This document shows positions 1 to 5,700 of a DNA stretch of 18,315 bases, piece after piece. The position numbers were made by a program, and so were the translations under genes. Position 1 is the stretch's first letter. Every line of letters starts with the position of its first letter. The stretch covers positions 1-18,315 of the forward strand of contig NZ_JALAGT010000190.1 of NCBI RefSeq assembly GCF_022712295.1. The letters run 5' to 3'. The stretch is from Galactobacter sp. (GTDB lineage: Bacteria > Actinomycetota > Actinomycetes > Actinomycetales > Micrococcaceae). The notes under the pieces were generated by a model. That model worked only from the letters and a program-made list of their open reading frames with translations. It had not been told where the DNA came from and did not search any database.

Positions 1-247
1 CACCCTGCGGGATAGTTGCGGCCCAGACCGGTCCCAATCGGGATTCCTGCAGCGCAGCGAACCAGTTCTGAACCGTTCGTTCCAGGTTGGCGTCGATCCG
101 GTCCAGTTCCTCTGCGGACAGCCAGTCCGAGTAGGTGTCCCGCCAGCCGGCGTTCTTCACGGAGATGGCGCCGTGCAGCAACCGGAAGTTACGTTCGTCG
201 TCGGGGGTTTCGCCGATGCGGGACACCGAGAAGTCGGGAGATTCCAT
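1..247 (-). CDS. GNAT family N-acetyltransferase, N-terminal part (runs off the window)
   Basis: Minus-strand frame from ATG at 247-245, open to the left edge (82 complete codons). It starts MESPDFSVSRIGETPDDE. The segment VKNAGWRDTYSDW and the following DANLERTVQNWFAAL align without gaps to the start of the GNAT half of the neighbouring fusion protein (VKNLGWRTTFS, then LEADVASWTAAL). The two are therefore paralogous acetyltransferase domains. The acetyl-CoA motif and the C-terminus lie outside the window, so substrate and full length are unknown. A purine-rich GGAAGGGTGAGG stretch precedes the ATG. It is 195 bp downstream of the fusion gene on the same strand, with a hairpin in between, so it may or may not share its transcript. 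Confidence 0.7.
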   Translation of the reverse strand, partial: MESPDFSVSRIGETPDDERNFRLLHGAISVKNAGWRDTYSDWLSAEELDRIDANLERTVQNWFAALQESRLGPVWAATIPQG

Positions 248-295
248 GCCCCTCACCCTTCCACACGCCCACAGCGGCCTCACCCCGCCCAGACA

Positions 296-338
296 TTCCG
301 TCAGCGCCCCATGGATAAAGCATGCTGCGCTGACGGAA
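296..338 (-). terminator. 12-bp perfect hairpin between the two GNAT-containing genes
   Basis: TTCCGTCAGCGC (296-307) is the exact reverse complement of GCGCTGACGGAA (327-338), with a 19-nt loop. It lies 105 bp past the stop of the fusion gene and 49 bp before the next minus-strand start. No T-run follows on the minus strand, so it is either a U-less terminator-like hairpin or an operator or leader structure for the downstream acetyltransferase. Confidence 0.4.
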
Positions 339-442
339 AGCCTGGGGAGACAGAACGGGACGCAGCGGAGTTGAGTGCGGAACGTGCGGGGACGGGGCAG
401 GGGACGAGAACGGTGCAAGCCGGCGGTGAACCGGGCGCAGAA

Positions 443-1711
443 TCAGTTGCGGCGGACCATGCGGATGTCGGCCGCACCGTTCCATTCGGGGGGCAGCTCC
501 TCGCGGGCACCGTCAGGCGCAAACCCGAGCTTCCCGAAGAAGGCCCGGGCTCGGGGGTTGTCCTCCAGCACCCAGAGCAGCGCAGGGTCGTCACCGAGCA
601 CGAAGTCGGCAAGCCGCTTGGCCACACCCGACCCCTGCCACGACTGTTCCACGTATGCGGTGAAGAGTTCCCACTTGGCTCCGGTGGCGAGGCGGTCGGA
701 CTCCTCCAACACGGGAGCTGCGGAGGCCATGCCGATGACCTCGCCGTCCGGTGCAAGCGCCACGGCGGCACGCGTCAGGTTGCCAGGCCTGTTCAGAGCC
801 GCAGTCCAGGAGGCCACGTCGGCCTCCAACCGGGAATCAAGATCGTCGAAGAACTCGTCCACGATGTGGCGGGAGAAGGTGGTGCGCCAACCCAGGTTCT
901 TCACCTCGAGCGCACCGCGCACGGTGGCGGGGCTCATCCGTTCGATGCGCACGGACTGAGCCACGGATCCCGGTGCCGCCGCGCCCGTGACCAGGGCCAG
1001 CGCGAAACCGTCCCAGGCCTGACCCGACAGGGTCTGCAGCGCGGTGGCCTCGAACCGAGGGTCGTTGTGCATCATCTCCAACGCGGAGCGGACCCCGTCC
1101 ACATCAGCCTGCGTGTCCTCCCCCTCGGGAGTGCCGGAGGCCACGGCGCCGGTGCGCACCACGTTGGCCAGCACCACGAGCGAGCCTGGTGCGGTCAGCC
1201 GTAAGGCCCATTCCAGGTAGGTCCGGTTGGAGGCCCTGTCTGCGTCGATGAACACCAGGTCGAAGGGCGCCTGCCGCGTCCAGGTGAGCTGATGCAGGGC
1301 CTTGACGGCGGGGCCCGTCTCGACGTTCCAACGAGTCCCTTCCCCGGAGGGGTCCACGGAGGCCAGGTTCGCGCGAGCGGCTTCGGCGTGGCCGCGGTCG
1401 ATTTCCAGTGAGTGCAGATGCCCGTCGGAGGGAAGTCCGTTCAACATCCATGCAGCCGAGTAACCGCCCAGCGTTCCGATCTCCAGGATGCGGCGAGCAC
1501 CTGCCAGCCGGATCAGCAGGGACAGGAACTTCCCCTGAGCGGGAGTGACGGCGACGTCCGGCAGACCTGCCTCCAGGTTCCGGGAACGGATCGCGGCCAG
1601 CGGGGCCGGCTCGTCCACCAACTTCGTCTCGAAGTACGAATCCACCTGCGCAGGTGTCGCACCGGCCGCTCCGGCCGAGGTCGTGACGCGAGGATCGTGG
1701 GGCCCGGGCAC
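443..1711 (-). CDS. O-methyltransferase / GNAT acetyltransferase fusion protein
   Basis: 422 aa, GTG start at 1711, TGA at 445-443. Residues ~20-245 form a class I SAM-dependent O-methyltransferase of the COMT/CCoAOMT-like family (COG4122 type). Motif I is LEIGTLGGYSAAW (76-88), an acidic ribose-binding strand follows at SLEID (101-105), and FIDADR is at 154-159. Residues ~253-422 form a GNAT N-acetyltransferase with the acetyl-CoA loop QGSGVA (359-364) and a C-terminal LLWVLEDNPRARAFFGKLGF strand-helix. The protein would transfer methyl groups and acetyl groups from separate domains; substrates cannot be told. The usual metal-binding Asp-Asn pair of this methyltransferase family reads Ala-Asn here (A182-N183). 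The start follows the thiamine-binding gene stop by 2 bp, suggesting translational coupling. Domain calls are secure; the joint function is unknown. Confidence 0.87.
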   Translation of the reverse strand: MPGPHDPRVTTSAGAAGATPAQVDSYFETKLVDEPAPLAAIRSRNLEAGLPDVAVTPAQGKFLSLLIRLAGARRILEIGTLGGYSAAWMLNGLPSDGHLHSLEIDRGHAEAARANLASVDPSGEGTRWNVETGPAVKALHQLTWTRQAPFDLVFIDADRASNRTYLEWALRLTAPGSLVVLANVVRTGAVASGTPEGEDTQADVDGVRSALEMMHNDPRFEATALQTLSGQAWDGFALALVTGAAAPGSVAQSVRIERMSPATVRGALEVKNLGWRTTFSRHIVDEFFDDLDSRLEADVASWTAALNRPGNLTRAAVALAPDGEVIGMASAAPVLEESDRLATGAKWELFTAYVEQSWQGSGVAKRLADFVLGDDPALLWVLEDNPRARAFFGKLGFAPDGAREELPPEWNGAADIRMVRRN

Positions 1712-1713
1712 GC

Positions 1714-2091
1714 TCAGGCCCCCAGTTCCGGGCGGGTGTCCCGGGTCAGTTGGGCCGGTGCCGAGTCGGAGTCAGAGGACACACCGTCCTGCGCGGCGAT
1801 GGCCTTCTGCAGGCGGTCGATCTTGCCCGTGAGTTCGCCGGTTCGGCCGGGGCGGATGTCCGCCTTGAGCACCAGGGAGATGCGGGTGCCGTACTCCGCC
1901 ACGGCGAAGGTGGCGTGCTTGACGACGTCCATGACCTCGTCCCATTCACCCTCGATCTCGGTGAACATGGAGGAGGTGCGGAAGGGCAGCCCGGAGTCAC
2001 GGACCACGCGGACGGCGGCCGCGACGGCGTCGTGCACCGACCCGTCCGGGTGGTCCATACCTGAGGGGGAGACGGAGAACGCGACGATCAT
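1714..2091 (-). CDS. MTH1187 family thiamine-binding protein
   Basis: 125 aa, ATG at 2091-2089. The sequence opens MIVAFSVSPSG and contains DGSVHDAVAAAVRVVRDSGL and SSMFTEIEGEWDEVMDVVKHA. This is the pattern of the small ferredoxin-fold MTH1187/YkoF-like (PF01910, formerly DUF77) proteins, which bind thiamine or its pyrimidine moiety in the cytoplasm and form oligomers. About 100 residues make up the family domain; the last ~25 (SSDSDSAPAQLTRDTRPELGA) look like a disordered tail. It is the first gene of a minus-strand pair with the methyltransferase-acetyltransferase fusion, 2 bp apart. Its Shine-Dalgarno is weak, and no TPP riboswitch-like element was recognised upstream. Family assignment is firm; the physiological role is not. 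Confidence 0.85.
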   Translation of the reverse strand: MIVAFSVSPSGMDHPDGSVHDAVAAAVRVVRDSGLPFRTSSMFTEIEGEWDEVMDVVKHATFAVAEYGTRISLVLKADIRPGRTGELTGKIDRLQKAIAAQDGVSSDSDSAPAQLTRDTRPELGA

Positions 2092-2406
2092 GTCTCAAGC
2101 CTGCCATCGGGCCATGCCAACGGTGAAGTGATGCGTTCCCATGTGACCTCGCACGATGCCCGACGGCAGGTACCCGTCCTCCAGCCGCACTGCGCCTGCG
2201 GCGCGGTGGGAGCGGGCCCCGGCCCGAGCCGTGGGGCATGGGGCCGCGCGGGACCGCCGCCCACGTCGCGATTTTTGATCAACCCCATCGACGCCGGCGC
2301 GCGGTCTGACCGAAATGCGTATGACGTGGGTCATGGCACGGAATAGAATCTCGAGTCATACTAGTTGAAGCTTGAAGTAAACAAGGAACGCCCCAAGGAG
2401 CACCCC
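2092..2406. other. Divergent intergenic region
   Basis: 315 bp between the divergent thiamine-binding and VOC genes. The left two thirds are GC-rich with short self-complementary stretches, such as GCGCC TGC GGCGC near 2190-2205, and contain no supported gene. A TTGATCAA palindrome lies at 2275-2282. The right end carries the promoter and inverted repeat listed separately. Confidence 0.5.
2321..2349 (+). promoter_or_regulatory. Probable promoter of the VOC gene with overlapping inverted repeat
   Basis: A -35-like ATGACG (2321-2326) is 17 bp from a -10-like TAGAAT (2344-2349), a good sigma70-type layout. The -35 element sits inside a perfect inverted repeat ATGAC-GTGG-GTCAT (2321-2334). A dimeric repressor bound there would block RNA polymerase. 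A TTGAAGCTTGAAG direct repeat follows in the presumed leader (2365-2377). VOC/CatE-type genes are often controlled by MarR-like repressors responding to quinones, but no regulator gene is present here. Confidence 0.5.
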
Positions 2407-3312
2407 ATGACCGCCATCACCGATCCGAACCCCACCCGCCCCGCCGACGACCGTCTCGACGCGAACTCCGTCATGGGAGCCGTGACCCTGCACGTGGCGG
2501 ACCTGGACGCCATGATCCGCTACTACCACGAGGGCGTCGGCCTCGACGTCATGGCGCAGGAGGGTGACTCCGCGATCCTGGGCCACCACGGCGTGCCGAG
2601 CATGGTCCTGCAGCACAACGCCGGCTTGCGCCACGCCGCAGCAGGCTCAGCCGGGCTGTACCACACGGCGATCCTGTTCTCCTCGCCCGCCGACCTGGCC
2701 TCGGCCGTCTATTCGGTGGCCCGCCACTACCCGCACTCCTTCACCGGCGTGGGCGACCACACCGTGTCGCAGGCCTTCTACTTCGACGATCCCGAGGGCA
2801 ACGGCGTGGAGCTGTACATGGACCGCCCGAGCGAAACCTGGACCTGGCACGGCGGACAGGTGGATATGGGCACCACATGGTTCGACCCGAACCAATTCAT
2901 CCAGGACCACATCACCGAGGCAGGGCTTTCCGCGCCACAGATGGACGGCACTTCCACGGCCGTGGGTCACGTGCACCTGAAGGTGGGCGACGGCAACGTG
3001 GCGCGCGACTTCTACGAGGGCGTGGTGGGCTTCGACGTCACCGCCGCCATGGGCAGTCAGGCCGTGTTCTTCTCCGTGGGCGGCTACCACCACCACCTCG
3101 CCGCCAACACCTGGGATTCGCGCGGTGCGCTGGTACGCACGCCGAGCCTGGGCCTGGGTGAGATCGACCTGAGCCTGCCCAACGACGACGCCCTTGGATC
3201 GCTGCGTCAGCGCCTGTCCTTCCGTGGCATCAACACCCAGGACGACGGTCGCACCCTCACCTTCGAGGACCCGTGGGCCAATCAGCTGCGCGTGAGTGTG
3301 AAGGACGCCTGA
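2407..3312 (+). CDS. VOC family protein, CatE-like (catechol 2,3-dioxygenase/glyoxalase fold)
   Basis: 301 aa. The ATG at 2407 is chosen over upstream in-frame TTG codons because AAGGAG (2395-2400) lies 6 nt before it. There are two tandem vicinal-oxygen-chelate modules. The first (~residues 20-140) has VTLHVADLDAMIRYY, GLYHTAILF and DPEGNGVELY, supplying the His-His-Glu metal triad pattern. The second (~180-300) has VGHVHLKVGD and GGYHHHLAANTW, but ends FEDPWANQLRV, so the final acidic ligand is not obvious and only one module may be catalytic. The arrangement matches COG2514/CatE and MhqA/MhqE-type extradiol dioxygenase or quinone-detoxifying proteins. It appears monocistronic, with its own promoter and possible operator. 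The exact substrate, ring cleavage or glutathione-independent detoxification, cannot be told. Confidence 0.85.
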   Translation: MTAITDPNPTRPADDRLDANSVMGAVTLHVADLDAMIRYYHEGVGLDVMAQEGDSAILGHHGVPSMVLQHNAGLRHAAAGSAGLYHTAILFSSPADLASAVYSVARHYPHSFTGVGDHTVSQAFYFDDPEGNGVELYMDRPSETWTWHGGQVDMGTTWFDPNQFIQDHITEAGLSAPQMDGTSTAVGHVHLKVGDGNVARDFYEGVVGFDVTAAMGSQAVFFSVGGYHHHLAANTWDSRGALVRTPSLGLGEIDLSLPNDDALGSLRQRLSFRGINTQDDGRTLTFEDPWANQLRVSVKDA

Positions 3313-3436
3313 CTCACCGTCCCTTGATGCAGCATCCAGGCCGCACGACACCGCCTGACAGTCGCAATCGGCTGCGAGCACGACACCAATGATCGTTCTA
3401 CTGGCCATGGCTCACGGTGTCATGGAATAGTCGAAT

Positions 3437-3468
3437 CCAGCGTGGTGGCGGAGCGGCCGCCACGCTGG
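3437..3468 (+). terminator. Strong GC hairpin between VOC gene and immunity-like pair
   Basis: Arms 3437-3449 and 3456-3468 pair over 13 positions with one non-Watson-Crick position and a 6-nt loop; the core CCAGCGTGG/CCACGCTGG is perfect. No U-run follows. It lies 124 bp after the VOC stop and 79 bp before the next start, so it may be a U-less actinobacterial terminator. A second small inverted repeat TGGGTT-G-AACCCA follows at about 3479-3491. Confidence 0.45.
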
Positions 3469-3547
3469 ACCAAGTGCGTGGGTTGAACCCAGATGTAACG
3501 AGTCGTGTTCCTTGCGCACGCCAACGACATCCGGAGGTAATCCGCAC

Positions 3548-4959
3548 ATGCTGGATCGGCGCGCCGAACGTGAGTACAACCGGCTGGTGGACGCTGCCGT
3601 GGACGCCGTACCTGCCGATGCTCCCGGCATGCTCCGCAAGGTCATGGGCCCTGACATCAAGCAAGCACTGACCTACGGCGCAAAGAACCACTCGCAAGAG
3701 TTGAGACTCATGGCTCACCTCTGGGCACTCATGGGTTATCAGGAGGCCGTACGGCGGTTGTGCGAGGCGCTGATCTTCAACGGGGTCCACTGCACCGAGG
3801 GCCCCGATGCCCCCAACAGCGCCTCCCGAGCCGCGTTGTCCTGGCCCGCCGAGTACACCAACCTCATTGGTTACGCCCACCTCTTCAACCGCACCACGAC
3901 CGCTGACCACGATCTGGCCAAGGAGTTCGATCCGTCCTACAGCTCGGAGTTCGAGGGGACTCGTGAGCTCATGGGAACCCCGGATCGACCGGGTCCGGCA
4001 TTCTGGACCGTGGGAAAGGACCTTGTGCGCATCGTCCTCGGTGAGATGGCTGAGATGAGCATCTACCGGCTCTCGTCCGTCGGCAACGACATCGGCTGGG
4101 ACCGCGCCCGGTTCGACCAAGAACTCGAGACCGACGCCCACGCCATGCGCGTGGTCCTGGCGGATTCCAACCAGCGACCCACGCTGTCTCAGGACCTGAA
4201 CATCAATCTGCCGGAAGGCTTCACCGGCTTCCACGACAACATCGGCCCCAACGAGCCTGTCCCAGAGCTACGACATCTCCCGCCACCACAGCCGCTACCC
4301 GTCGGCCTCTTCCCGGCTGGGTGGTTCACGGCACCGGACCCCGCCGCCACCCCAGGCGATACAGGGTCCTCGGAAGCCGCAGGCGACGTACCGATCTCCG
4401 AACCCGAACGGCAGGGGCCGCTTCCTCCTATGAATCCCAAGGACATCGGCTCCGTCTGGGACCACATCGAGGCCCTCCTCGGAGACGACGCCGAGGACAT
4501 GCTCAACCCCGGCGCCGACGATGACAGTATCAGTGACCTCGAGGCCCGACTCGGCCGCGAACTCCCCGCACCCATGCGCAAGTCCCTCGAGCGGCACAAC
4601 GGCATGACAGAGGAGCATGAGGCCCTCCCGGGACCAGGCTGCTCTCCACCGGTGACATCCTCGATGAATGGGAAGTCAACAATGACGCCTACGAGGACGT
4701 CAACGACGAAGCGCGCGACCGCCCCGAGGTACCCGTCGGCTTCGCCCCGGGTACCACCCAACCGGGGATCTGGAACAGCGCATGGATCCCCATCACCGCC
4801 GACGGAATGGGTAACAACTTCGTCGTCGACCTCTCCCCGGGCCCCCGAGGAACCAACGGCCAGATCCTCACCATCAACCACGACCAACCCCACACCGGAC
4901 CCATCCATCCCCACGTCACCGCCCTCCTCGCAGAATGGGCCGCCAACCTCAACGACTGA
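3548..4959 (+). CDS. SMI1/KNR4-domain protein, with a -1 frame break at about 4633
   Basis: ATG at 3548 with GGAGGT (3533-3538) 9 nt upstream. In the starting frame the SMI1/KNR4 domain begins at residue ~302 (SVWDHIEALLGDD, then ISDLEARLGRELP and LERHNGM) and is lost after codon 362. Going back one base at 4633 restores it (TRLLSTGDILDEWEVNND, then WIPITADGMGNNFVVDL, GQILTINHD) to TGA 4957-4959. The joined product would be 470 aa. Residues 1 to ~230 are an unrecognised, mostly helical region, followed by a Pro-rich linker (~235-300). SMI1/KNR4 proteins include immunity proteins against contact-dependent and polymorphic toxins. Without the shift, the frame stays open into the next gene. The break may be a real mutation, a sequencing indel, or programmed frameshifting. 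Confidence 0.75.
4609..4633 (+). promoter_or_regulatory. Candidate -1 ribosomal frameshift site in the SMI1/KNR4 gene
   Basis: The heptamer C CCG GGA (4627-4633) is in the incoming frame and fits X XXY YYZ. AGAGGAG (4609-4615) lies 11 nt upstream, close to the spacing of the Shine-Dalgarno-like stimulator in dnaX. Shifting back one base here restores the SMI1/KNR4 reading frame exactly. GGG is not the usual YYY triplet, and no clear downstream pseudoknot was seen. An ordinary indel at the CCCGGG run is the simpler alternative. Confidence 0.3.
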
Positions 4960-5032
4960 CCCGCGCAGATCCAACGGCGTACCCGGAGCGCGCCGTTGCC
5001 CAAAGACACCCATCGACAAGGAGAATCGAGTC

Positions 5033-5626
5033 ATGAAACTCAAGCCGACCGCCTCCCGCAATGGGGCGCAGCCCTGGTTGGAAGACCTCACCGGTGCCGA
5101 ATTCACCAAGCCCCGCTGGTACGGGGCCTCGCTGTCCATGGGGCTGCTGCAGATCCACGATGCTGAATCCGGACCTGAAGCCACTCAGGAACTCCAGGAA
5201 GCCTTCGGTGAAGAGGCTGATGGACTGCCCGTCTTCGCCACGGACTGGCTAGGCAGGCACTACGCTGCCGGGACTGCGGACCAGGGCGCCGTCGTGGTCC
5301 GCGCGGACATCGCCTCCGCCGAGCTCAAGGCCATCGGGTCACTGGAAGGATTCCTCACCGGCCTGCGCAAGGACCGCAAGGCCGACGAGTTCTTCGACAA
5401 GGACTCCTTCCGAGCCGTGCGGAACCACACCGGACTGCGCTCACTCCCCTTCGACCAGTGTGCCTCCTTCAAGACACCGCCGTTCCTGGGCGGGGAGATC
5501 ACCCTGGACAACATCGAGATCGCCTTCACCTCCGTGCACTGGAGCCTCTTCGGCCAGATCTACCAGCAGGTCAAGGACCTCCCGCCGGGATCGCCCATCC
5601 CGGAGATCAAGGTCGAGGGCCAGTAG
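5033..5626 (+). CDS. DUF1851 / Tdi1-like (GAD-like) immunity-type protein
   Basis: 197 aa, ATG at 5033 with AAGGAG (5018-5023) 9 nt upstream. The C-terminal half (FKTPPFLGGEITLDNIEIAF, then VHWSLFGQIYQQVKDLPPG) matches the DUF1851/T6SS immunity protein Tdi1 C-terminal family. The upstream part has the GAD-like pattern FATDWLGRHYAAG followed by a strand and IGSLEGFLTGL. Family members neutralise secreted nuclease or other polymorphic toxins in the cytoplasm, though many are uncharacterised. It lies 73 bp after the SMI1/KNR4 domain stop and in the same frame as that gene's unshifted ORF. No cognate toxin gene is adjacent. Family call is fairly secure from the conserved C-terminal pattern; immunity function is inferred. 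Confidence 0.75.
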   Translation: MKLKPTASRNGAQPWLEDLTGAEFTKPRWYGASLSMGLLQIHDAESGPEATQELQEAFGEEADGLPVFATDWLGRHYAAGTADQGAVVVRADIASAELKAIGSLEGFLTGLRKDRKADEFFDKDSFRAVRNHTGLRSLPFDQCASFKTPPFLGGEITLDNIEIAFTSVHWSLFGQIYQQVKDLPPGSPIPEIKVEGQ

Positions 5627-5628
5627 GC

Positions 5629-5654
5629 CGACCTAGGTCGTTCCACGGCCGTGG
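5629..5654 (+). promoter_or_regulatory. Two adjacent 12-bp palindromes upstream of the alkylation-repair operon
   Basis: CGACCTAGGTCG (5629-5640) and CCACGGCCGTGG (5643-5654) are each perfect palindromes, 2 bp apart. They begin 2 bp after the stop of the DUF1851 gene and end 46 bp before the alkA start. The next bases, GGCGCAAAA, weakly resemble the core of the E. coli Ada box. They could be an operator for alkA-ogt or part of a terminator for the upstream gene. Confidence 0.35.
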
Positions 5655-5700
5655 CGCAAAACCGCCAGCCCGTAAGCGAGAAACAGGGCACCATGGAGGG

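Noticed and set aside
173..1204. 343-codon plus-strand open frame over the fusion gene
   Set aside because: Shadow of the minus-strand methyltransferase-GNAT gene, whose domain motifs are clear.
2092..2406. TPP riboswitch upstream of the thiamine-binding protein gene
   Set aside because: No TPP-aptamer consensus such as CUGAGA was found in the correct strand and order near the start.
2647..3408. 253-codon minus-strand open frame opposite the VOC gene
   Set aside because: His/Val/Gly-rich shadow; the VOC metal-ligand motifs are on the plus strand.
5458..5700. Upstream extension of the Ada-AlkA frame
   Set aside because: It overlaps the DUF1851 gene and adds ~80 residues with no similarity to the Ada domain; GTG 5701 fits the family start better.
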